Below, piece after piece: positions 1 through 5,907 of a stretch of DNA of 6,960 nucleotides. The DNA lies in assembly GCA_015067375.1 (NCBI GenBank), contig SVMQ01000118.1, positions 1-6,960 of the forward strand. The letters are read 5' to 3'. The stretch is from Oscillospiraceae bacterium (lineage in GTDB: Bacteria; Bacillota; Clostridia; Oscillospirales; Ruminococcaceae). Position 1 is the first letter of the stretch. The number at the start of each line of letters is the position of its first letter. The notes beneath the pieces were generated by a model. It made no database searches and was not told the origin of the DNA. It was given only the letters and a program-made list of their open reading frames with translations. The position numbers and the translations under genes are program-made.

Positions 1-8
1 ATGATCTT

Positions 9-1892
9 TTATTTCGACATGATATCACATATCTTATTGGTAAATCCGACAGGATCCTCGATAGCCATACCCTCGATAAGCAGAGCCTGCGCATACAGGA
101 TATCCGCATACATCGCAACAGCGTCCTTGTCGCTCTCGTAGAGGGACTTCAGCTTTGCAAAGATGGGGTGTTCAGCGTTTATCTCAAGTATCTTCTGGGC
201 CTTTGCGGAGTTTGCCTGTTCGTCGGGCATTGCGGAAAGCACCTTCTCCATCTCAACAGAGAGCATACCCTCGCTCGTGATGCACACAGGGTGAGTCTTA
301 AGGCGCTGCGACAGCTTTACTGCCTTGACCTTGCCGCTGAGCTTCTCGGTCATGAAGTCGAACAGCTCCTTGTTCTCTTCCTCAGCCTTTTTGATCTCTT
401 CCTTCTCTGCCTCTGTTTCAAGACCGAGGTCGTCCGCGGAAACGGACTTGAACTCCTTGCCGTTGTAGTCGTGCATCATCTGAACGGTGAACTCGTCCAC
501 ATGGTCGGTGAAGTAAAGTATCTCGTAGCCCTTATCCTTTACCATTTCGGTCTGGGGAAGCGCCTCTATCCTCGCGATGGACGAGCCGCTTGCAAAGTAG
601 ATGTACTTCTGCTCCTCCTTCATGCGGGAAACGTACTCCTCAAGGGTAACGTAGCCGCCGAAGCTTGACTTGAACATAAGCAGCTCCTGCAGATTCTCCT
701 TGTTAGCGCCGAAGCTTTCATAGATGCCGTACTTTATCTGGATGCCGAATGCGTCGAAGAACTTTTCGTACTTCTCGCGGTCGTTCTTCTGCAGCTTTTT
801 CAGCTCGTTCTTGATGGATTTTTCGAGGCTCTTTGCGATAAGCTTGAGCTGTCTGTCGTGCTGCAGCATCTCACGCGAGATGTTCAGCGAAAGATCCTCA
901 CTGTCTACAAGACCTCTTACAAAGCTGAAATAGTCGGGCAGCAGGTCAGCGCACTTCTCCATTATCATAACGCCGTTTGAGTACAGCGTCAGACCCTTTT
1001 CGAAGTTCTTGGAGTAGTAGTCGAAAGGTGCCTTTGCAGGGATATACATAAGCGCGGTATAGGTCGCTGTACCCTCTGTCTTGGTATGGATATGTGTGAG
1101 CGGCTGGTCGTAATCGTAGTATTTGTCCTTGTAGAAGCCGTTGTACTCTTCATCGGTCAGCTCGTTCTTGGACTTCTTCCAGATAGGAGTCATGCTGTTG
1201 AGCGTTTCGGTAACTATCTCAGTTTCGTACTCGTCCTCTGTGCCCTCTTTCAGCTTGCGGTGTTCCTCGTTCATGAGAATGGGATAGCGGATGTAGTCGG
1301 AGTACTTGCGGATAAGGCTCTTTATCTTGTACGGCTGCAGGAACTCGTCGTAGTTCTCCTCGTCAGCGTTATCCTTGACCTCAAGGATTATCTGTGTGCC
1401 GTAGGTGTCCTTGTTTGCTTCCTCGATAGTGTAGCCGTCTACGCCCTCGCTTCTCCACATATACGCCTGCTCAGCGCCATACGCCTTGGAGATAACAGTC
1501 ACGCGCTTAGCTACCATAAATGCGGAGTAGAAGCCTACGCCGAACTGACCGATGATATTCACATCCTCAGCCTTTTCGTTCTCGGTCTTGAATGCGAGCG
1601 AGCCGCTCTTTGCAATAGTACCGAGGTTGTTTTCAAGCTCGTCCTTGGTCATACCGATACCGTTGTCGGTGAGGGTAATGGTGCGCGCGTCCTTGTCTGC
1701 CTCTATCCTGATAGCCATGTCAGAGCGTGTGATGCCTGTGTTCTCGCTCATAGACTTGAAGTAAAGCTTATCCATAGCGTCGCTTGCGTTTGAGATAAGC
1801 TCACGCAGGAATATCTCCTTGTGAGTGTAGATGCTGTTTATCATCATCTCAAGCAGTCGCTTGGATTCCGCCTTGAATTCTTTTGTTTCCAT
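9..1892 (-). CDS. htpG: Molecular chaperone HtpG (bacterial Hsp90)
   Basis: ATP-dependent cytosolic homodimeric chaperone that remodels late folding intermediates. The 627-residue product matches the usual bacterial HtpG length. The N-terminal GHKL ATPase domain is intact: catalytic Glu31 and the NASDA motif (35-39), DNGIGM (76-81) and the glycine-rich lid motif GQFGVGF (115-121). The middle domain has the SREML motif with Arg340, the position that contacts the ATP gamma-phosphate in the family. The C-terminus ends ICDIMSK without the eukaryotic MEEVD tail, as expected for bacteria. The ATG is supported by AAGGAG (1902-1907) nine bases upstream. The gene is monocistronic at its 5' end, with its own promoter and a CIRCE operator, and is divergent from the AEC transporter. 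Its terminator would lie beyond the left edge. No frameshift or missing key residue was seen. Confidence 0.98.
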   Translation of the reverse strand: METKEFKAESKRLLEMMINSIYTHKEIFLRELISNASDAMDKLYFKSMSENTGITRSDMAIRIEADKDARTITLTDNGIGMTKDELENNLGTIAKSGSLAFKTENEKAEDVNIIGQFGVGFYSAFMVAKRVTVISKAYGAEQAYMWRSEGVDGYTIEEANKDTYGTQIILEVKDNADEENYDEFLQPYKIKSLIRKYSDYIRYPILMNEEHRKLKEGTEDEYETEIVTETLNSMTPIWKKSKNELTDEEYNGFYKDKYYDYDQPLTHIHTKTEGTATYTALMYIPAKAPFDYYSKNFEKGLTLYSNGVMIMEKCADLLPDYFSFVRGLVDSEDLSLNISREMLQHDRQLKLIAKSLEKSIKNELKKLQKNDREKYEKFFDAFGIQIKYGIYESFGANKENLQELLMFKSSFGGYVTLEEYVSRMKEEQKYIYFASGSSIARIEALPQTEMVKDKGYEILYFTDHVDEFTVQMMHDYNGKEFKSVSADDLGLETEAEKEEIKKAEEENKELFDFMTEKLSGKVKAVKLSQRLKTHPVCITSEGMLSVEMEKVLSAMPDEQANSAKAQKILEINAEHPIFAKLKSLYESDKDAVAMYADILYAQALLIEGMAIEDPVGFTNKICDIMSK

Positions 1893-1952
1893 TTAGTTCA
1901 GCTCCTTAAATTTGTGTATATATCGCGGCAAAAAGCCGTGTAAGTAAAATTT

Positions 1953-1979
1953 TTAGCACTCTCAGAACAAGAGTGCTAA
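1953..1979 (-). promoter_or_regulatory. CIRCE operator (HrcA binding site) of htpG
   Basis: A perfect inverted repeat, TTAGCACTC, nine bases, GAGTGCTAA, equals the canonical CIRCE element bound by the heat-shock repressor HrcA. It lies just downstream of the htpG -10 box and covers the predicted transcription start near 1977, the classic position for blocking initiation. Both arms match the consensus at every base. Known biology: HrcA needs GroEL to stay active, so chaperone titration during stress relieves repression. The hrcA gene is not in this window. Confidence 0.96.
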
Positions 1980-1983
1980 AATT

Positions 1984-2011
1984 ATTATATCACATTTTCA
2001 GAAAAAATCAA
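1984..2011 (-). promoter_or_regulatory. Sigma-A promoter of htpG with extended -10
   Basis: Read on the minus strand: -35 TTGATT (2011 down to 2006), a 16-base spacer, and -10 TATAAT (1989 down to 1984) preceded by TGA, giving the TGN extended -10 motif. The predicted start near 1977 falls inside the CIRCE operator and gives a leader of about 85 nt. The perfect -10 implies high unrepressed activity, as expected for an HrcA-repressed gene. Confidence 0.85.
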
Positions 2012-2020
2012 GGGGGTTTA

Positions 2021-2049
2021 TTGAAAAATAGATGAAAAAGTAGTATAAT
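2021..2049 (+). promoter_or_regulatory. Sigma-A promoter of the AEC transporter gene
   Basis: TTGAAA (2021-2026), a 17-base spacer and TATAAT (2044-2049) form a near-consensus vegetative promoter. Transcription is predicted to start near 2056, giving a leader of about 25 nt before the ATG at 2081. Only nine bases separate its -35 from the -35 of the divergent htpG promoter. Confidence 0.85.
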
Positions 2050-2080
2050 CTCTATAGACATATTAGAAAGGACTCAATAT

Positions 2081-3043
2081 ATGGACTCGGCAAAGATAAT
2101 CGCATTTCAGGCAGTGGTCATGTTCATACTGCTGTTTTTCGGATATTTCCTTTATAAAAAGAAGATGCTGTCGGATGAGAGCACAAAGCAGCTCTCCGCG
2201 ATAACGCTCACGATAGTAAATCCCATCGTGATATTCAACTCCTACCTTATGGATTTCAATGTGGAGCTGCTGAAAGGTCTTGCGATAGCATTCGGGCTTG
2301 CGGTGGTCGCGCATCTGGCGCTTATCGCCGCATCAATGATCGCAGTCAGAAAAAGCAAGCCAAACTACATGATAGAGCGCTTCGCGATGATCTACGCAAA
2401 CTGCGGATTCATGGGTATACCGCTTGTAAAGGCGACCTTCGGTGACGAGGGCGTATTCTATCTGACAGGCTTCATAACCGTATTCAACCTGTTCATGTGG
2501 ACGCACGGCACGCTTATGATGAGCGGTCAGAGATCCGCTGGCTTCAGCGATACCGCAAAAAGCATAGGCAAGGTGCTTCTCTCTCCTGCAATAATCGCTA
2601 TCGCGATAGGCATGGTGTTCTTCTTTTCGGGGCTGCGCCTGCCGTCCGTGGTGCAGACTCCGCTCGACTACATAGGCAGCCTTAACACTCCGCTTGCGAT
2701 GATAGTATCAGGTGCGACTATCGCAAAGGCAGGTCTGCTGCGCGGCTTCAAATGTGGCAGAGTGTATTATGTACAGCTGTTCAAGCTCTTGCTCGTGCCT
2801 GCACTTCTGACGATAGCTTATGTGCCGCTGGTAAGGCTCGGAGTATCGGCAACCGTCATAAACACGATACTCATCGCATCCGCCGCTCCTACTGCTTCGG
2901 CAACCATCATGTTCTCATATAAGCACGGCAGGGATGAAGCCTACGCCTCGGGACATTTCGCCGTTTCCACTATAGCAAGCATGGCTACGATGCCGATAAT
3001 TCTGTTGTTATCAGCTTTAATTATGGATGTTGTAGCGCGATAA
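2081..3043 (+). CDS. AEC-family (auxin efflux carrier type) membrane transporter
   Basis: The 320-residue integral membrane protein is of the Mem_trans/AEC family. Bacterial members of this family export or exchange small organic acids such as malate or malonate; the substrate here cannot be read from sequence. Hydrophobic segments run along the whole chain, about ten in two similar halves. Family signatures are visible: IVNPIVIF (45-52), YANCGFMGIPL (105-115), the second-half counterpart LNTPLAMIVSGATIA (201-215) and SAAPTASATIMFSY (267-280). A basic KKK cluster (26-28) after the first segment marks a cytoplasmic loop. The start is supported by AAAGGA (2067-2072) eight bases upstream and by a near-consensus promoter. 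It is transcribed alone, divergent from htpG. Length is normal and the gene looks intact. Confidence 0.93.
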   Translation: MDSAKIIAFQAVVMFILLFFGYFLYKKKMLSDESTKQLSAITLTIVNPIVIFNSYLMDFNVELLKGLAIAFGLAVVAHLALIAASMIAVRKSKPNYMIERFAMIYANCGFMGIPLVKATFGDEGVFYLTGFITVFNLFMWTHGTLMMSGQRSAGFSDTAKSIGKVLLSPAIIAIAIGMVFFFSGLRLPSVVQTPLDYIGSLNTPLAMIVSGATIAKAGLLRGFKCGRVYYVQLFKLLLVPALLTIAYVPLVRLGVSATVINTILIASAAPTASATIMFSYKHGRDEAYASGHFAVSTIASMATMPIILLLSALIMDVVAR

Positions 3044-3071
3044 AAATGATTAAAAAATAACAAATAGTATA

Positions 3072-3123
3072 AATGCACAAAATAGCCAATTTCAACAATA
3101 TAAATTTGGTTGTTTTGAGCGTT
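3072..3123. repeat. Long imperfect inverted repeat (hairpin) after the AEC gene
   Basis: Left arm GCACAAAATAGCC (3075-3087) pairs with GGTTGTTTTGAGC (3108-3120) at 12 of 13 positions, two of them G-U. The stem continues inward through AA/TT and TTT/AAA with one bulged base, and outward through AAT/GTT, leaving a nine-base loop. Neither strand has a proper T-run directly after the stem, so it is not a standard intrinsic terminator. It may be the 3' end or processing hairpin of the transporter mRNA. Its right end touches the -35 box of the next promoter, so an operator role is also possible. Confidence 0.55.
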
Positions 3124-3150
3124 GCAAAATAACACTTAAGATGATATAAT
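3122..3150 (+). promoter_or_regulatory. Promoter of the candidate small RNA
   Basis: TTGCAA (3122-3127), a 17-base spacer and TATAAT (3145-3150) preceded by TGA make an extended -10 sigma-A promoter. It has no open reading frame close downstream: the next start codon with a good ribosome binding site is about 290 bases beyond the predicted start near 3156, and a strong terminator lies between. Confidence 0.75.
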
Positions 3151-3155
3151 TAAAG

Positions 3156-3314
3156 AGTGATAAATAGTGCAAGACAGTATTGTAGCTTTATAGCTAACAT
3201 ACTTCTTAATATATTTTCCCCAATTATTTTGCCGTATCTAGAACCGCTTTTCCCCAAGCGGACGGCGCATTGTTTGAGTTGCCGCAGACACCCCCTTGTC
3301 TGCGGGTTTTTTTT
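3156..3314 (+). ncRNA. Candidate structured small RNA (about 159 nt), family not recognised
   Basis: The stretch between an extended -10 promoter and a strong intrinsic terminator has no convincing coding frame and folds well by eye. A closing helix pairs 3161-3170 with 3267-3276 (ten pairs, three G-U). Inside it are a small hairpin TAGCT/AGCTA (3183-3187 with 3192-3196) and a larger one: GCCGT (3231-3235) with ACGGC (3262-3266), then an eight-base left bulge, then CCGCTT (3244-3249) with AAGCGG (3256-3261). The larger hairpin abuts the closing helix, suggesting coaxial stacking. The terminator stem follows five bases later. The 10-mer TTTTCCCCAA occurs twice (3214-3223 and 3248-3257), and the terminator loop is also C-rich. 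I could not match it to 6S RNA, T-box or a riboswitch class. The alternative is an attenuated leader of the downstream XRE gene. Confidence 0.55.
3282..3314 (+). terminator. Strong intrinsic terminator of the candidate small RNA
   Basis: CCGCAGACA (3282-3290) pairs perfectly with TGTCTGCGG (3297-3305) around a six-base loop CCCCCT. One G follows, then eight consecutive T (3307-3314). The T-run is on the plus strand only, so the terminator is unidirectional. It ends whatever starts at the 3122-3150 promoter and any read-through from the AEC gene. Confidence 0.92.
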
Positions 3315-3386
3315 GCCTTTTCGGTGATATATAACCATTTGAACACCGATGTAACATACTTTTGCGCAAATGTAAAGAACCTGTAA

Positions 3387-3415
3387 TGGACATTTCCACC
3401 CGTATGCTGTATCAT
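3387..3415 (+). promoter_or_regulatory. Probable promoter of the XRE regulator gene
   Basis: TGGACA (3387-3392), a 17-base spacer and TATCAT (3410-3415) give a moderate sigma-A promoter with a start near 3422, leaving a leader of about 26 nt that contains AAGGAGG. The -10 lies inside a 27-bp dyad (3403-3429), consistent with repressor control. It is weaker than the other promoters in the window, so confidence is moderate. Confidence 0.55.
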
Positions 3416-3429
3416 ATAGATACCACATA
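3403..3429. promoter_or_regulatory. Dyad over the XRE -10 box, candidate operator
   Basis: TATGCTGTATC (3403-3413), five bases ATATA, and GATACCACATA (3419-3429) form an inverted repeat matching at 9 of 11 arm positions, with a perfect GTATC-N5-GATAC core. It covers the predicted -10 box and transcription start. XRE/HTH_3 dimers commonly bind such dyads over their own promoters, so autorepression is a reasonable inference. Binding is not shown by sequence alone. Confidence 0.5.
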
Positions 3430-3447
3430 TAACATAAGGAGGTACAG

Positions 3448-3882
3448 ATGAGATTTCAGGAAAAGCTAATAAATCTGCGAAAGGCAAACGGACTGACGCA
3501 GGAGCAGCTCGCAGAAAAGCTGAGCGTTTCGAGGCAGGCGGTATCGCGCTGGGAAGCAGGCGACTCTGCACCTGATATGTATAACCTGCAGGCGATATGC
3601 AGATATTTCGGGGTTTCGGCAGATTATCTTATCAACGACGACCTGACCAGCGAAAACGACACGCCGCTTGCTCAGAAAAAGGACAACGAGATACAACAAG
3701 AAAAACAAAACCGCAAAAATATGCACCTTATTGCGGGCGTATGCTTTGTTATCGCATGGATGTGTGCTGTCTACGGGTTGATCAACGCGGAGATAGGAAT
3801 ACAGCTTCTGCTGTCTGCGATAAGTTGTGTGCTGACAGCCGTTTGCGCCGCGATACAGTTTGTGTGCTATTTCAGAAAATAA
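3448..3882 (+). CDS. XRE-family HTH regulator with two C-terminal membrane helices
   Basis: The 144-residue protein has an N-terminal HTH_3/Cro-C1 DNA-binding domain (about 5-62). LTQEQLAEKLSVSRQAVSRWEAG (16-38) is the helix-turn-helix, with SRQAVSRWE (28-36) as the recognition helix region. A charged linker rich in K, Q, E and N (66-92) leads to two hydrophobic segments (about 93-112 and 117-141) separated by a short NAEIG turn, ending in the basic tail FRK. The DNA-binding domain is therefore probably tethered to the inner face of the membrane, a layout known in Firmicute XRE proteins, where the membrane part may sense envelope state. AAGGAGG (3436-3442) five bases before ATG fixes the start. 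It has its own probable promoter with an overlapping dyad and a downstream terminator, so it is likely monocistronic. Its targets are unknown; itself and the lipoprotein operon are candidates by proximity. Confidence 0.9.
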   Translation: MRFQEKLINLRKANGLTQEQLAEKLSVSRQAVSRWEAGDSAPDMYNLQAICRYFGVSADYLINDDLTSENDTPLAQKKDNEIQQEKQNRKNMHLIAGVCFVIAWMCAVYGLINAEIGIQLLLSAISCVLTAVCAAIQFVCYFRK

Positions 3883-3894
3883 AATTTTTTCCTT

Positions 3895-3930
3895 TGCCGT
3901 GCAACCTTTCTGCGCGGCACTTTGTTTTAT
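3895..3930 (+). terminator. Intrinsic terminator after the XRE gene
   Basis: GCCGTGCA (3896-3903) pairs with TGCGCGGC (3911-3918), eight pairs including one G-U, extended by one T-A pair. The loop is seven bases (ACCTTTC). The tail CTTTGTTTTAT is T-rich but interrupted by one G. It starts 13 bases after the XRE stop codon and separates that gene from the lipoprotein operon. Confidence 0.75.
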
Positions 3931-3987
3931 TAGCAGAATGAAATGTGCACACCAATTCATTGACCGTAAAATGAAAGGGGTATAGTT

Positions 3988-5907
3988 ATGAAAAAGAACA
4001 TAGCACTTTTACTGGCATCCGTAATGCTGTTATCAGCAACGGGCTGCGCTACAAAAGACGAAGCACACACCAACGCCGTGGAGGAATACTCGCATAGCAA
4101 CAAGTCAAGCACCGCAAAGGAAAAAGGCGAAAGCTCAGCAGGCTCCGCTGATATAAGCACCACTGCCGCCGCTGTTTCAGGCGAGGAATACAATGTTGCC
4201 GAAGGCGACTATATCACCTTTGACGATGTCGCATTTGATGCTGCGATCGCGGACTCAGCAACAGGCGGATTCGATGAGTATATGGAAGCTCCCGAGTACG
4301 GCGACTGCATCGAGATACCATTCTACGAGGAGGAATATATCCAGCCCTCCGCAGGCCTGCTGACAGGCGGCGAATGGCGCGACAACGACCACTGGAACGA
4401 CTGGGTATCGCTCTACCAGACGCATGACGACTGGAACGACTACCGCGAAGTCTGGGACATAGAATATACCAGCCGCCACGAGGTCATAGTGACCGCAAAC
4501 GGTGTTCCCGTAGAGGGTGCGGTAGTAACTCAGGATATCGGCGCGGTACGCACCGCCATAACCGACAACCGCGGCAGAGCATACCTCTATTTCAACGACA
4601 GTAATGCCGACCAGGTGTATGAGATCACGGCTGAATACAACGGTGCAAGCGCTTCTGTCACCACACCAATGGAGGGCGACGGCAGCTATACCATCGACCT
4701 CGGTCAGGCTGATATGCAGGATGTTGAGCGTGAAAAGTCACTTGACCTCATGCTGATGATAGACACAACAGGCTCCATGACAGACGAGCTTATGTACCTG
4801 CAAAAGGAGCTTGAGGATGTGATAAAGCGCGTCAAGAAAGACAACGCAAACCTTGATGTCCGCGTCAGCGTGAACTTCTACCGTGACGAGTATGACGACT
4901 ATATCATCCGCGAATTCGATTTCAGCGACGACATAAACAGTGTTCTGACAGACCTTGCCGCTCAGGATGCCAACGGCGGCGGCGACTACCCCGAAGCTGT
5001 CCACACCGCGCTCAACAGTGCGCTCAATGCACATGACTGGAACGAGGATGCTACAAAGCTTATGTTCTTCGTACTTGACGCGCCGCCACATGATGACGCG
5101 CAGATAATCGACGAGGTACACAAGCATATCTCCGATGCAGCAGCACAGGGCATCCGCATAATTCCCGTAGCCTCCAGCGGTATCGACAAATCCACCGAAT
5201 ACCTGCTCAGGACTATGGCATTCATGACAGGCGGCACCTACACATTCCTCACCGACGACAGCGGCATAGGCGGCAGCCACATCGAGCCGACCATCGGTGA
5301 TTATCAGGTAGAAAAGCTCAACGACATGATGGTAAGGATAATCAACGATTATCTCACAACGGTGACTGACATCAGCATTTCGGATGATAGCAGCAATGTA
5401 CAGAATTCAGCTGAACTGAGTATGGAGAACTTGATTTTCAGTGCAGCCAAAAACTATCCGTCAGGCGCTGACCCCTTTGCGTATCATTTCCTCTTCACCA
5501 CATCCGATGGCGCAATATACAAAGCAAAATATGACGACGAACTTCAGGCGTGCAAGCACATCCAAACCTGCGACGATGCAGCAGATGAGCTGCTTGCACA
5601 GGCAGAGCTTGTGGGTTATATTCCCGAAAGCGACATTGACAGGATAAATGAGCTTATTGCACTGGTAGATGCAGACAGCGATTTCTACGATCGAAGCATC
5701 GATGACAACGGACTTGCCCCCGATGTCGAGGAGACCGTGCATTACACGACTTATTGCTATTATAACGGCGAGAACGGAAAGGCGGCATTCCATATTGCTT
5801 CACGCGGAAAGGAACAAGGAACCTCCTATAAGACTTACGACGAAAATGCACAGGCAGTCCTTGATCTGATCTGGAGCAGTGACTTCTATCAGGAGTGGGC
5901 AGAATGA
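3988..5907 (+). CDS. Surface lipoprotein with VWA domain
   Basis: The 639-residue predicted lipoprotein has a KK-start signal peptide, hydrophobic core and lipobox LLSATGC with Cys20 as the lipidation site. A Ser/Thr/Ala/Glu-rich linker (21-65) and an acidic region (66-160) follow. The acidic region contains a 13-residue aromatic repeat (HWNDW at 135-139, DWNDY at 148-152). Residues about 161-235 resemble a carboxypeptidase-regulatory-like or Ig-like beta domain (VTANGVPVEGAVV...TDNRGRAYLYF). The VWA domain spans about 250-455, with a MIDAS-type metal site: DTTGS (259-263), a DxTxS variant of DxSxS, and GGGDYPEA (330-337, Asp333). It also has the LDAPPHDD strand-loop (363-370) seen in bacterial VWA proteins. 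The C-terminal 180 residues match nothing I recognise. AAAGGGG (3974-3980) seven bases upstream supports the ATG. No convincing promoter was found in the 3931-3987 spacer. It overlaps the next gene by four bases. Likely role: metal-dependent protein binding at the cell surface; ligand unknown. Confidence 0.88.
   Translation: MKKNIALLLASVMLLSATGCATKDEAHTNAVEEYSHSNKSSTAKEKGESSAGSADISTTAAAVSGEEYNVAEGDYITFDDVAFDAAIADSATGGFDEYMEAPEYGDCIEIPFYEEEYIQPSAGLLTGGEWRDNDHWNDWVSLYQTHDDWNDYREVWDIEYTSRHEVIVTANGVPVEGAVVTQDIGAVRTAITDNRGRAYLYFNDSNADQVYEITAEYNGASASVTTPMEGDGSYTIDLGQADMQDVEREKSLDLMLMIDTTGSMTDELMYLQKELEDVIKRVKKDNANLDVRVSVNFYRDEYDDYIIREFDFSDDINSVLTDLAAQDANGGGDYPEAVHTALNSALNAHDWNEDATKLMFFVLDAPPHDDAQIIDEVHKHISDAAAQGIRIIPVASSGIDKSTEYLLRTMAFMTGGTYTFLTDDSGIGGSHIEPTIGDYQVEKLNDMMVRIINDYLTTVTDISISDDSSNVQNSAELSMENLIFSAAKNYPSGADPFAYHFLFTTSDGAIYKAKYDDELQACKHIQTCDDAADELLAQAELVGYIPESDIDRINELIALVDADSDFYDRSIDDNGLAPDVEETVHYTTYCYYNGENGKAAFHIASRGKEQGTSYKTYDENAQAVLDLIWSSDFYQEWAE

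Noticed and set aside
1086..1793. Long plus-strand open frame (235 residues) inside htpG, and a second one at 168-668
   Set aside because: Antisense shadows of the strongly supported htpG gene; they have no ribosome binding site and an unnatural Val/Leu-rich composition.
1926..1938. CGGC-AAAAA-GCCG hairpin in the htpG leader
   Set aside because: Only four base pairs; too weak to claim as an attenuator or thermosensor.
2598..2609. Perfect 12-bp palindrome CTATCGCGATAG inside the AEC gene
   Set aside because: It falls in codons for repeated Ala-Ile and the gene uses GCGATA-like codons often, so chance and codon bias explain it.
3240..3314. T-box or other riboswitch reading of AACCGC plus terminator upstream of the XRE gene
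   Set aside because: The T-box core GGTGG-N-ACCGCG is absent, there is no specifier-like loop, and no known aptamer signature was recognised; no strong antiterminator pairing with the terminator stem was found by eye.
3150..3571. Minus-strand frames of 92 and 115 residues across the non-coding region and the XRE start
   Set aside because: They cross the terminator and XRE gene antisense, have no ribosome binding site or promoter, and show no recognisable motif.
3971..3985. Four-codon open frame ATG AAA GGG GTA TAG just before the VWA gene
   Set aside because: Its ATG precedes the ribosome binding site and no site serves it; it is probably coincidental.
4738..5280. Minus-strand open frame (180 residues) within the VWA gene
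   Set aside because: Val/Cys/Ala-rich shadow of the VWA coding sequence with no start context; the plus-strand frame has clear domains.
5895..5897. GTG start for the small lipoprotein, adding three residues
   Set aside because: It lies within the ribosome binding sequence; ATG 5904 has correct AGGAG spacing and the ATGA overlap.
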